Shown: one piece after another, positions 48,185 through 60,023 of the stretch
Layout: every line of letters starts with the position of its first letter
How positions within the stretch are numbered: position 1 is the first letter of the stretch
Source of the DNA: Penelope pileata
Taxonomy: Eukaryota; Chordata; Aves; Galliformes; Cracidae
DNA length: 64,000 nucleotides
NCBI GenBank assembly: GCA_013396635.1
Contig: WBMW01001494.1
Span: 1,295,869 to 1,359,868 of the forward strand
Direction of reading: 5' to 3'
The notes under the pieces: generated by a model
What the model was told of the DNA's origin: nothing
Seen by the model: the letters and a program-made list of their open reading frames with translations, nothing else
The model's database searches: none
Position numbers and translations under genes: made by a program

Positions 48185-48470
48185 GTGAGGGTCGAAAGGT
48201 TCCTTTGGTCCAACCCTGCTCAAGCAAGGTTCTGCTGGTGCACACAGCCCAGAGTTGTTGACATCTCCAGGGATGGTGACTCCAGCAGCTCGCTGGGCAG
48301 CCTGCTCCAGGGCTTGCACAGTAAGGAAGTTTTTCCTCATGTTCAAATGGAGCTTCCTTTACAGTTTCTTGTAAAAGGGCTCCTTCTGTCCACCCTGTCT
48401 TTTGCAGACACAAATGTGTCAACCTGCTGATAGCCCTCTGACCACAGCTGGTGCTAGCCAACAGTTTTGC
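48185..48470 (-). mobile_element. CR1 LINE fragment
   Basis: GGTTCCTTTGGTCCAACCCT, ACATCTCCAGGGATGGTGAC and GGGCAGCCTGCTCCAGGGC mark a reverse-oriented CR1 piece lying close to the preceding one. Confidence 0.8.
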
Positions 48471-51400
48471 TTCATGTGATATCTGGGCTCATGTTACAGG
48501 TTGTGTCTTTCTGTTCTCTTTCGAGCAGCTAAGAAGCTGCTTCATGTGCAGAAGACAGTTCGTTGCACCAGGATGTAGTGTCAGTTGCTCCTTGCTGAAC
48601 AAAATCCTGATCAACGCCAACACCTACTCAGTTCAGTATGTGAATTTCTGTAAGCCATTTCCAGTGATTTTTTCCACCTAAATATGTCAGTGATATTAAC
48701 AATAGGTATTCTCTGCTCTGCACAATGCACAGCTGGAGGAAAAAAACGATTGCATTCACCTTCCTGTCAGTGAGCTGAACCAGGAGGACTGTGGCAACTT
48801 CCTCTGATGCAAGCCCACTGCTACGTCTACTGTCCACCGTCACCCTTAGGTCTGCAGGGGGATAACAGCCAAAGCCACCCGTGGTCCGGGCTCAGCCGCT
48901 GCTCTGTGCTGTGCTCCACAGTGGCAGCTGGGTGCCGAAGGATCCCTCCAAGGAGCTGGAGGCCCTTCCCTGGCCCTGCTGCTGTGCGGGTCCTTGGCCA
49001 TGAGCCAGGCAGGGAGCTGGGCCCTGCAGGGCTGAGCAGCCGCCCCTGCGCTCAGCTGTCCCCTGCAGCCCGTGCTGCTGAGTCAGAGCATCCCCAGGGC
49101 TGTCCTCCTGTCAGCACCGCTGCAAGGGCCCTGCCAGGCAGGACCCCCTCTGCGCCAAAATTCAGGCGGTGGTGACAGAGGGGACGTGCAGTGCCCCCAG
49201 GCCAAGCCTGGCCCCTGGGCTCAGGCATGGGGAGGCTCATGTGGGGAGGTGAGAGCTGTGCATGGTGGGAGCGGGCTGGTTTTGGTGTGTGGGGGACCTG
49301 CAGTTCCCAGGGCCATTGCCCTGGCCCTCCCCACAGGCAGTGCTAGCAGGAGGAAGTGAAAATGGTGGGTGTGATTCATTCCACTCATGTAGCAGCCCAG
49401 GGCTTTGCCTATGTTTGGGATGCTGCAGCCCTGACAAGTTCACTGCCTCTCCTTCCCGCAGCTGCTCTGTGGCTTCCTACGGGCACCCCAAACCTCTCAG
49501 GACCACAACATGTGCTTCCAGGTACCACAAAGCATTGGCCTCTTCTCCACTCCCCTGAAGCTGGATGAAGTCAGGCTCAGGGCTAAGCTGCCATGGGAGA
49601 GCAGTGGATGTTGCCAGCCCCAACGCCACTCAGCCCTGTGGCCGGCTGCCAGCTGGCCTGGACTTGTCATTGCCTCTCCTCACTCTCCATGCAGCTCTTC
49701 TCCAGCCCTGAAGAGGTGCTCCTGGCCCAGCTCCCTCCTCCCTCAGCTGCAGGAGCTCAGCAGCAGCTCCCAGACGCCTCTCAGCCAAAATCCAGTGAGG
49801 TTTTGAGCTGGCCATGGTCCCGCCACTGCCATGCTCACTGTCCCCCAGTCCAAGGCTGGACACCTCCATGACCCTTTATATTTTTCCAAGCTTCCCACAG
49901 AGATTTGGGCACTGGGACCTCAGATATCCCATCGCAGTCACACTCACCCGCCTGGAGCAGTTTCCCAAAGGATCGGGGGTAGCTGGACCAGCAGCGCACA
50001 ACAGGGTCCCAAAAACATGTCTGTGAGCAGAGCTACCCCAGTGCTGGGTTTCCTCTGTGCTGACTCTGCTTGGGTGTCACTTCTGTGGGTGAAAACCTCA
50101 GCAAAGAGCATCACCAGCTTGTGAACCTGCTGAGCCGGCAGCAGCTCTGCGGTCCTGGTTTTGTTGGCTTTACTACAGCTCGCGCTGTTCTGTTTAGGCC
50201 ACTGTACATCTCCGGATCATTTCATTTCTTTTTCCTGTATGACCTTTTATTCTTAAACATATTTATCTCTGACTGATTTTTGAACTAATTCTTTCTGTTC
50301 CCTGTCCCCCTCCCATTTTCCCCAGGCTAAGAGCACAGTACAGGGCTGCAGGGGGTGAACAAAGCTCCAATGGCTTTAACCACCTGTTCTCTTGCTGTGC
50401 AGCAGCTCTGCTGATGCCTTCCTCCTATTCCCTAAAGGCATATTGGCCTCTGACTCCCTCACAAGCTCACGATGTGCCATCTGCCCTGGGCTGGCTATGG
50501 ATGTCCTAGCACGCGCCCATCTGCAGATCTGCCCTGATCAGCGCTGGAAAGCATCCACCAGAGCTGCCCCTGCAGATTGCCCCTGCTAGCCATTCCCCCT
50601 CCTCTGGGCTACCACTGCTGGACCATTATAAAAGGTTTATTTTTATAGCCTGGATCTTTCCTGGATCTGCAGCTTCTTTTCATTTCCACCATGCAGAGGA
50701 GAGTGGATTCCTCCTCCCTGCAGAGCCAAGAGAGCTCCATCACGTCCCCATCCCCGTGCCCTGTGATGTGCTAGAGCCAGCGCCATGCCGAGCAGTGGGG
50801 CTTGGTCCTGCACTGCTGTTGTATGTCCTGGCTTGCTTGCAGGGTAACCTGCTTTCAGCTATAACCTCTGCTTCTTCCTGCAAAGTTGCAGCAAAGGCAA
50901 GCACTCCCTGCAGTGCACTGAGTGGGTTCTGCCCCACCTGATGTTTGGGCTGCCTGGATTTATCTTCAAGGTTTTCTGGCTGTCAGTCCCATTTGCCCAA
51001 GCCCTTATCCCCCAGTATGCTGGAGGTTGTTTAACACCTAGACACTTCAGTCCCTCTTGGAAATGTAAACGAAGATTGAGCACTGAATCCATACCAAAGC
51101 CCACAAAGGTGAAACCGGGTGTTTGTCCATTTCAGCACAGCACCGTTTCCTCATGAATGTCTCATGAGTTATAAATCATGTAGTCACACCCTGCATGTAG
51201 GCGTCTCGTTTCCTCAAACTTTCCAGGGAGCTTTGCACCCCACGTTGACAGCCACCTTTGGCTGTTGCTTTCAGGCTGGGGTATTTGCTCTACCCCAAAC
51301 ACGTTTCCCCATGTCGCTGCCCTACCCAGGAACAGGGTGCAGGGGCTGGAGCTGTGGAAAGGGCACAGCTGGGCTCCAAGCAGTGCTGGGCTCCAAGCAG

Positions 51401-52738
51401 TGCTGCTCACCAGGTGGCCATCACGGCCTGAGCAGCTCAGTTCAGATCTTCTGGGGATGGCTGTGGCCAGGGTCTTCTGTTTTAAGCCACACCTGCACAT
51501 CAGCTGTGGAAATGGAGCCTGTGAATTCTTCCCAGCAGTGGCAGACAACATAGTGGGGCCCAATGGCCACATCTGCAGCACGGAACTTGCAGGGCTGGGC
51601 CCTGGGGAAGCATTTTGTCTGGGAGTGGGATGCAGCCCTGGCACAGGTCACCAAAGTGTGGGAGGTTGTCAATCCCTGTAGGTTGTCAAAACTTCAGCAT
51701 GGCCAACCTGCTCCAGTGCCAAGGACAGTCCGGCTCCAGTCCTCTGGATGTGCCTGGTGCTGTGACATTTGGGACATATTGAAATTGCCTTGTGCACAGC
51801 AGTCACAGCGCTCCAGCACACTCCTTCCATCAGATTGCTCCTTCCTGTTCTTAACAATAGAAAACACAAATTCCTGTTAAGTGCAGCTGACTTCCGCAGC
51901 CAGAGTCAAAGCAGAGTGGCATAATTTTGTGCATCATCAATTTCAAAACATTTTTCTCCAAGTTTCATTTCCACATGCAGGCCCATCTTCCTGCTGTTCC
52001 CAGCCTGCAGCTTCTGTTCTGTTCATCAGCCAAGCTGAAAAAAAGTGGTTACAGAGACAAAGCTCTTTGGGAGCTGCAGATCTCAGAAATGCTGTTTCCA
52101 TCCCAGCAGCCTGCTGGGGCCGGTGTGGGGCCAGTGGCCCTGGGGACCATGCTCAGCCACTTTGGTGAAGGATTCTGTTGGGGAGCAAGCCGGGTGCCAC
52201 TGCCTGTCCTGCAGGCATGGGGCTCTGGCTGCTGCTCTGCCCACAGCTGAGGCTGCCGCCCCGACACATGGTCCAAACCCGCTGACCCCCTCTGCTCAGT
52301 GTAGGGGATCCCCTGCACAATGCAGGGATGTTTGTGATGGGGGCACATGGAAGGTGAGCAGGCTAGGGGTGGCTTCGTGTTTGTGAGGGGTGGGGCTGCC
52401 TGGATGCAGCTCGGACATGCCCCACTCAGCCCCAGCCCCACGGCACCGTCGCTGTCCGACCCCAGTGGCAGAGCTGGCGTATGGAGGATGTGAGTGGGGA
52501 CAGCCTGAGTGGGACAGCCAGAGCATTAGGGAGACAGCCAGAGCATCAGTCCCACCAGGACAGCACCACGGCAGAGCTGGGGCCCGTGCCCTCAGCACGG
52601 CACTGTCAGCACCGGCGGTGCGGGGCTGGGAAGCACGAGGATGCAGCAGCAGCAGGTGTCAGGGCATGGGCTGGCCCAGCACGGAGAGCTGCCAGCAGTG
52701 AGTGGCTGTGGCTGGACAGGGAACTTACCCTGCTAGAA

Positions 52739-52768
52739 GCAGAAGTGAAAGGCACGCAGAAGTGAAAG
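52739..52768 (+). promoter_or_regulatory. THEMIS2: Twin GCAGAAGTGAAAG motifs upstream of THEMIS2
   Basis: GCAGAAGTGAAAG occurs at 52,739-52,751 and again at 52,756-52,768, a 17-base period. GAAGTGAAA is close to the PU.1/IRF composite GGAANNGAAA, which would suit a myeloid/B-cell gene. The pair ends 66 bases before the ATG. Just downstream, TTGCTCCCTGCAG could be either a promoter element or a splice acceptor for a 5'UTR intron. Confidence 0.45.
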
Positions 52769-52834
52769 CAGAGCCCAGAGTTGTTTCCCACATTGCTCCC
52801 TGCAGAGTGCCCCGCAGAGCCCAGCAGCGCAGGC

Positions 52835-55800
52835 ATGGAGCCCCTCTCCTTCCAGGAATACATCTGCTCCCTGGACCCCGCCACCCTACCCCGCATCCTC
52901 AGGATATGCTCTGGTGTTTACTTCCAAGGTGAGTGCCGGGTGCCCACTGCCTGCAGGCTGTGCCACCTCCCCTCACCGTGTCACTGCGCCCGGGCTGTCC
53001 CCTCCTGCCTGGTCCTCTGCCAGGGGATGCCCGGGGAGGACACAGATCCCCATGCCACCAGCAAGTGCCTGCGCTGGAGGCAAACATTCCTCTTGTACAG
53101 CTGGTGCCCATTCAGCTGAGTGCCCCTGTGCTGCCAGGAGGGCGGTGGGTCACCAAACGCCATCTGAGCCAGCTCTCCTCCTCCATGCACAGCTCTCACG
53201 CAGGCAGAGAAGCTCCCGTTGGCAGTGGGTCTGGCAGGGGTGCAGCCGCAAGCCCGGTGGCTGGAGGGAGGGGGGATAACATTGTCCCAGCATGAGGAAC
53301 AGAGTAGGAGTGCAGGAAACAGCCCACAGCCTGGTCTAAACTCTGTGCTTCCTCCTGGGCCATGACCGCAGAGACATCTCAGAGCGAGGTGAAGTCCTGA
53401 TCATTGCTTCATCTGATGGCAATGTTGTGGGTGAAATGGAGTCAGAAATTAGCAAATGCTTTTGTGGATTTCTGGGTCTCCCAAAAAAACAGGGAATGCA
53501 CCATGAGGTCCTGCCCACTGTGGGAACATCAAAGTGGCAGTTACCAGCAAGACTTGTGGAATTTGTAGCTCTCGTTTAGGTTATACTGACTCACAAAGAA
53601 CAGGAGAGACAGTTTGGGTGGTCTGACTTGGCTTCCAGGTAGCTTAATTGGGATGAATGTTTAACTTTCCCAAAGACTTCCCTTGTCCTTGACAATATCT
53701 TAAAGTTGCTAAATAACGGAATTGTAGAAACATGGAATCACAGAACCACAGAACAGTTGGGGTGGAAGTGCCCTCCCAGCCCCCAGCCCCACCCCTGCCA
53801 TGGGCTGGGTGCCCCCCAGCTCAGCTGCCCAGGGCCCATCCATGGCCCTGAGCACCCCCAGGGATGGGCACCACAGCTCTGGGCCCTGTGCCAGGGCCTC
53901 ACCGCCTCTGGGGAAAGAATTTCCTCCTCCCATCTCACCTAAATCTCCCCTCTGTTAGTTCAAAGCCATTCCCCCTTGTCCTGTCACTCTCTGCCCAGGT
54001 ACAGTCGCTCTCCTCTTGTTTATCAGCTCCTCTCAGGCACTGGAAGGCTGCAGTGAGGTCTCCCCGCAGCCCTCTCTCCTCCCAGCTGCACACCCCCAGC
54101 CCCCTCAGCTTTTCCCCACAGCAGAGGAGCTGCATCCTCTGAGCAGCCCTGTGCCCTCCTCTGGCCCCACTCCCATAGCCCCGTGCTGTGTGGGTCAAAC
54201 ACCAGCAGCTCAGGGAAGCCTGAAGGAGATGGCTGAGGACTCTCTGTTGGGCTGATGCTGATTTCCAAATACTTGGAGATGCAGCCTGTGCCCTGGAGAG
54301 CTTCCAGTGCAGACTGGAGACCCCAGTGTGTCAGGCACTCCTCCCGATTCTGTGCCGGCTGTAAACCTTCTGAGGGTGCTCCCTCATCACCCAGACCACA
54401 CGGACCACGGGGGCACTCGCCAGTCCCTGGCCTACGGCCAGACTGTGCCACTGTCACCCTCCGGGCCCAGCTGTGCAGCCTCTTTTCAGCCCAACTCCTC
54501 CTGCACTTATCTAACCCACCCTTCATCTGCTTCTCTATGAGGGCATGGTGGGAATCGCTGCCAAAGTCTTACTGAAGTGAAGGTAGACAGCAGCCACTGC
54601 TCTCCTCTTGTCCACCCAGCCCACCACCTCACTGTAGAAGGTGATCAGGCTGGTTAAGCATGATTTCCTCTTTGTGAATCCATGCTGACTAATCCCAATC
54701 ACCTTTCTATCCTCCATGGTTCCCTGGAGAAGGAGCTCCATCACCTTCCCAGTGCTTGAGAGGAGAGTGACTGGCTTGTAGCTCTCTCTCTTGGCCTTGA
54801 AAATAGGCGTGACATTTGCTTTTTTCCCATCTTCTTGATTGCCCAGGAGCGCTCAAAGATAATGGAGAGACCTCTCACCATGCCACCACTCGCGGGAGCA
54901 GCCCGAGCGGTGCTGGCTGCCCTCCCCGCACGGGATCTTGGCCCTTTCTCCAGCTGTGCTGAGCTCCACCGCAGCCACCCCAGGGTGCCCTGCCCGGCCC
55001 CACTCCGGCAGCTGGCCAGCAGCAGCACGCGTGTGGTCTAGCGCAATCTCTACCCACTGGCAGTCAAAGCATCTGGGCACACAATGAGTCAGCTGGGCAG
55101 AAATAACGCCATTTCCGAGCAGCTGCAAACAGCAGCTGATGGGTTTGGTGGTGGCAGCTTCCTGCACGGCTCCCGGGGTTCCCACGCACTGGGTGACAGC
55201 TCTCACCCCTGAGCTCAGCGGGAGGCGGGGATGAGTGGGGCTGGCACACCTCCTCCTGCAGCCCAGCCTCAGGGCACGAGGCCGCACACATGGGTCTGTG
55301 ACAGTCCCTTCTGGCCCTGCAGGATCCGTGTATGAGATCTCCGGCAGTGAGTGCTGCCTGTCCACTGGCGACCTGCTGAAAGTCACAGCTGTCACGCTGC
55401 AGAAGGTCATCTGTGAGAACGTGCAGACAGGGCAGACAACGGAGCTGCCACCAACCTTTAAGGGTGAGCAGGTCCAGCCCACCGCCATCACACCCCACTT
55501 CTCCCTGGGAGGCCTTCATGGCTGCGGAGGCTCAGCTCTGCCACCCCACAGGTCTTTTCCAGCCCTCCTCGGCTCCAGCGCACAGGGCCCTCCCGGGAGG
55601 CAGCGGGCAGAAGGCTCTGACGCTGCAGCAGGTGCTGGGGCGGAGGGACAGGCGGATGCAGCCCCTGCTGTGCCCGGCTGTCAGCCCCCACGCCCTGCTC
55701 CTGAGCCCCGTCTATGAGGTGCAGGCCACCATGCACCGTGAGTCCAGCTGGGAAGGGTCGCAGGGGTGGGGGGCCGGGCAGGGTGCGGGGCCTTCATCTC

Positions 55801-57706
55801 TCTGGTGCCGGGACTGCCAACAAGGTGGGGCTGCAGGCAGGGTGAGCACGGGGTGAGCACAAGGTCTGGGCGGCTCTGCCCCACAGTGCGCAGGGATGAG
55901 GTGAAGATCCCCTCCACACTGGAGGTGGACGTGGAGGACGTGACAGAGGAGTTGCAGGACGTGCACTTTGCCCGGCCGCTGCTGCTGAGCGAGCTCCTGG
56001 CCATGGAGGAGGCGCTGCCGGTCCGGGCCGAGATCCTGGAGGAGCCCCGCGGCAGCACCGTCTTCGAGAGCTCCTGGGCCTCCCGCCTGCGGAAGGGGCA
56101 GCGGCTGCAGATCCATGGCCACTCCCACGCCTGGAGGGTCCTGGCCTCAGCCCGCAGCAGCACCCGCCGCTTCCTCCTCTCCAGCGCCTACCAGGGCCGG
56201 TTCCGGCGGCGGCCACGGCAGTTCGAGGGGGTGCAGGAGCTGGCAGCCAGCCTGCAGCCCGGCCAGCGGCTGCAGGTGGTGGTGACGCGGGACTGCGAGG
56301 GCCGTGGGGACAAAGTGCCCCCGCTCAGCGCGGGCGAGCGGCTGGAGGCCCGGCTGCTGCTGCCCACCGGCACTGGCACCCGGCTTCTGTGCCTCCGCCG
56401 TGGCGAGGAGGAGGAGGGCGAGGAGCTGCTGCTGCCCCTGGACCTGGGGGGTGGCTTTGTGGAGGAGGCATGTGATAGCAAGAAGTACAGGCTGGCGGAG
56501 CTGCTGGAGCAGCTGCCGCTGCCCTGCGATGTCCGGGTGGTGGCCACAGACCCGGCACTGGAGCAGGATGTGCTGGGCTCCTTCTCAGCCCTGCGGCTGG
56601 AGGCCCGCATCGCCCAGCCCTTCCTGGTCAGCAGCTTCTGCGAAGAGCCTGAGGAGGGCTTTGAGATCCCACCCCAGTGGCTGGACTTCTCACTCGTCCT
56701 CACCCAGGAGCCTGTCAGTGCCCAGGCCCCGTCCACACACCGCTCCCACGTAGAGGAGCTGACCGAAGCCTTCTACTACCAACTGCTGGCGCAGCTGCCG
56801 GGTGGCTCAGCCCTGCCGCCCCCACGGCCCCCCAAGCCAAAGACAGCCAGAGGGGTGGCAAAGGTGCAGATGAGCCCTGCCCCAGGGCAGAGGGATAGGG
56901 CAGACTCCAGGGGAAGGTGCCCCCGGGCCTCCCAGCCCACTGCCAGCCCTCAGCCCTGCCTGGCTCTTCCATCGTCCCAGAAGATGAGGAGCCCCAGCAT
57001 CCAGCGGAGCATCCCCAACAAGTACAGCCAGTACCCCTGCAAGCCAGCAGCCTCTAGGCCCCACGATGCTCCTGGGGACACAGGTGAGAGGATGCAAATC
57101 TGAGCAGGGGAGTGGGGGATGTCTGCACGTGGGGGCACCTCTGGCTGAGGTACGTGGGGCTGTCCCCACAGGGATGTGGGGTGGGGACGCACTGCTGGGA
57201 CCCTGCACCCAGCCAGGCTCCTGTGGGTGGCTGCCCCCTCCCCTCACGCCAGACATGGACCACAGCAAGAGGGGAAAAAAGGGCTGGCCTCAAGTGTTAT
57301 GAGATGAACACTGCAGACAAGCACTTGGCCTTGATCTGCCAACAAATGGGAAATGCTCCTGCCCCACAGATCCCAGGGGACCTGTGGCAATGGAAACTGG
57401 TGTCTGTTTGGGCAGAGCAGCAGCCACCCTACTGCAGGAAGCCCTTCTGCTTTCAGGCCTCTGGCCTCAGCTCACTGAGGCTGCCGCCGTGTCCTGGTGC
57501 AGGCACCTCCTGCAGCATTAGGCCAGGCAGGAGTGAAGAGTGGGCTGGGGCATCCGCTTATAGGACTTCTGCCCTGCTCCAGCTCCCGTTGTCTGTGCTC
57601 ATCTCTTGCAGATGTGGAGAGTGACAGTGCGGAACATGATTATGAAACCATTGATGAAGATATTCAGAAAACAATTCACAAAATGCAGACTATTTTTCCT
57701 TTTTAA
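52835..57706 (+). CDS. THEMIS2: THEMIS2 (ICB1), CABIT-domain signalling adaptor, with a shortened first CABIT region
   Basis: THEMIS2 is a cytosolic/nuclear adaptor of B cells and macrophages that binds GRB2, VAV and PLCgamma2. Exons: 52,835-52,928, 55,323-55,463, 55,552-55,737, 55,887-57,083 and 57,612-57,706 (TAA), all GT-AG with matching phases, giving 570 aa. The start MEPLSFQEYICSLDPATLPR and ISGSECCLSTGDLLKV are family-typical. Exon 4 holds the second CABIT module, with VKIPSTLEVDVEDV, RRRPRQF, a GGGFVEEACDSKKY core and FEIPPQWLD. It is followed by a Pro-rich SH3-binding PPPRPPKPK (about residues 449-458), the GRB2 site. The C-terminus contains EHDYETI, a possible phosphotyrosine site. 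Exon 3 is only 186 nt and jumps from a G-x-F-x-P start straight to TLQQVLG and LLLSPVYEVQATMH, so compared with human (643 aa, from memory) most of the first CABIT core is absent. Confidence 0.93.
52929..55322 (+). other. THEMIS2: THEMIS2 intron 1
   Basis: About half of this 2.4-kb intron is a reverse-oriented CR1 element. The rest (52,929-53,730 and about 54,900-55,322) is GC-rich unique sequence without a recognisable extra exon. Confidence 0.6.
53733..54900 (-). mobile_element. CR1 LINE with remnant reverse-transcriptase region
   Basis: The 3' end (53,733 onward, beginning AATCACAGAACCACAGAACA) and more internal sequence are in reverse orientation. On the minus strand, 54,744-54,535 reads as a decayed piece of the CR1 reverse-transcriptase ORF: recognisable SQHGFTKRKSCLTSLITF and GWVDKRRAV, but lacking the downstream catalytic part and interrupted. 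It is the longest CR1 copy in the window and lies wholly within THEMIS2 intron 1. Confidence 0.88.
57084..57611 (+). other. THEMIS2: THEMIS2 last intron
   Basis: 528 bases between a CACAG|GTGAGA donor and a CTCTTGCAG acceptor. It is GC-rich with no repeat or exon that I recognise. Confidence 0.7.
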
Positions 57707-57774
57707 TCCTCTGGTTTCTGGAAGCTGTCCAGACGCTAGTTATTCTTAGATCTTACATTAAATTAAGGCTATTA

Positions 57775-57780
57775 AATAAA
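57775..57780 (+). terminator. THEMIS2: THEMIS2 polyadenylation signal
   Basis: AATAAA lies about 70 bases after the stop, in a TTAAATAAAGGC context, giving a very short 3'UTR. Confidence 0.75.
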
Positions 57781-57799
57781 GGCTGAATACAACCTTAGG

Positions 57800-59190
57800 G
57801 ACCCACAGCACAACCTCCAGCTGCCTCGATCATACAGATATGTGACCACTTTCCTCAAATGCAAGCAGCTCACACACCTGAGGAACAGCCTGATGCACAG
57901 AACAAATCCTCGCTGCTCTAGCTGCTGCTGTAGCTGGCTGTCGTGCTGTGGATTGTGTCCCCAGCTGTTGCCTCGAACTGCACCAGAGCAGCAGCCAGTT
58001 GGGCAGCCATCCTGTGAACTCAGTAGCCACCAAGATGTCATTGAGATGTCAGCAAGGGCCTTGAGACATATATCTCAGCCTGCTCCTCTACACCAACATC
58101 ATCCACACACTTTCTGCCTTGCTTGGCTGGATTCTAAGGATGTGACATACTCATGGTCATTTCAGACTGAATTGGAATCTACCTGAGGCCACCAGCAGCT
58201 TTCCCTACACGCCCCACCCCTGGCAGACAAGGCTCCACCATCCTGCTCAACTGCTGCATCACCAGGAGCGTGCCCAGACACAGGCAGCACCGATAAAAGG
58301 CATTTCCAGACCTAGTTGCTTAAGACTAGAAGCAGGTATAAATCAGAGCTGGAAAATAAACCTTATATTTCATTTACTAGTGAACTGTTTATTTACCTCT
58401 CCCAGTGAATAGCTTTGGTTTGAGATTTTTAGTTTGTGTCATTCCTCACCAATCTAGGGCAGATTTACAAAGTTGCAGAGAGGATCTCAAGAGCTACCTG
58501 GGATACCCACTGGTTTCCTTCTCTCACTGATTCCACCTTGGGGTTTACACTCAGTATCAGGGTTCTCTCCACAAATCACAGCATTGCAGACAAGACATTG
58601 ACTCTTGCTGTTGAAATCATTTCACTGAATAATCCAAACCAAACCAAAGCAAGGAGAACCCACCTTCCACCTGCAAATGGGCACCAGCCATCATTTGCAG
58701 AGCCTAAATACTACATACAAAGCATTGACCACTGCAGTCACCAGGGGGAAGTAGCAAGCAGCTCCCAAGGGGCAGGTAAGAGCAGCGCAGCGAACAAGGC
58801 TCCTAGCTGGCGGGCAGCAAATGCATTTCAGTTTATCAGCATTCAGCTTAAAAGATCCTAGGTCCTGCTTTTTAGCAATGCTAAACACGCTTGTCACAGA
58901 AACCATGCTTACTTTTGTGAGAACAGCTATGTTCTTTACAGTTTCATTGTGACAAATGATTCTGAATATTTATAAATGACTCAAATACTCCTATTAAAAA
59001 ATGCAAAACAATTCTCAGAAGGTAGTTTTTAGATTTGCATTTTATATTACAGGAAGTTCTGAGAGAACAGGTATTCTGAAGCAGCTGTTTTCAGCACGCT
59101 GCCTCCCTGAGCAAAGCACGACTGTGTAAAGAGGAGATTCCTCGCCTCCCCACTGACGCATTACCAATATCCACACTGCTGTTTTCTAAC
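57800..59190. other. Spacer between the convergent THEMIS2 and RPA2 genes
   Basis: Unique sequence without a supported gene; the 141-codon frame at 58,436-58,861 has no recognisable features. Part of the right end may be a longer RPA2 3'UTR. Confidence 0.5.
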
Positions 59191-60023
59191 ATAGTGTTTT
59201 TATTTGTTAGCAGAAATGATCCTGGTTCCATCTGGAACACTGATACAACTTGTAGCCTCTTTCAGTACTAAAATTATTAAACGATTTTGTGTCCAGGTGT
59301 TCACATCAGTTGGACTTCTTAAAGCCATTTACTTCAAAAGCTTAAGAAAAAAGTAAGTATAGTTAACTAAACTCTGTGAAAGCATAGGCTGTGTTTTCAT
59401 CTACACATTTAAGTTTTACTGACACAGATTTTTCTTCTTTAGGGAAGAACAAAAGCCTCTAGAGCCATAGAGGCATGTAAGACTACCCAAGGTAAGATTT
59501 TATTGAAAATACTCAAAAGCTCTAGTAACAAGATTACCTCATAGTACAAATATAGATTTAAATGCACAAACTAATTAAAAATGTAGTCATGATTACTGTA
59601 CATTAGTAGAACATTACTCTTGGCTACCCACTTTGTGAATGAAATGTAATGGAAGTGTTTGAAGAAACAACTCTAGAAACAAAAGAATCTGCACACAACA
59701 AGATTAGAAAGGAGTTCTTTGTAACACAGTCATTCTACTAACAGACAAAAACAATCTGAAGGATCTGAAGCTTTGAGCTCAGTTTTCCCATATCTGTTTA
59801 TACTTCCATCACATGGTCATGGCACAGTAATCAAGTCCAGTCAACAGAATCCTCCTCTATGTTCTGCTTGTCCTTGAATTCCAAGGTGTAGGCACTCACA
59901 GAATACCTGGGACTTGTACAGGCTAAAAAGAGCAAAGATGATATTCCATGTTGCAAGGCTTGGCAGGTTAACTTGAGACACAGACAAGCATTTGCTTAGA
60001 AGCAAATCCAGATGGAAAGAACT
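59191..60023 (-). other. RPA2: RPA2 3'UTR (extent inferred)
   Basis: On the minus strand AATAAA signals read at 59,504-59,499 and 59,204-59,199, about 520 and 820 bases after the stop codon. The sequence is AT-rich, as expected for a 3'UTR. Which signal is used is not known. Confidence 0.5.

Larger units (their letters stand above)
45761..52700. other. Intergenic region between PPP1R8 and THEMIS2
   Basis: It holds two reverse CR1 fragments, a small tandem repeat at 46,397 and short GGTT repeats near 48,107. The GC-rich stretch at 48,800-52,500 has many overlapping chance open frames but no domain I recognise. A PU.1/IRF-type composite GGAAGTGAAA lies at 49,352-49,361, about 3.5 kb upstream of the THEMIS2 ATG. 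Confidence 0.5.
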
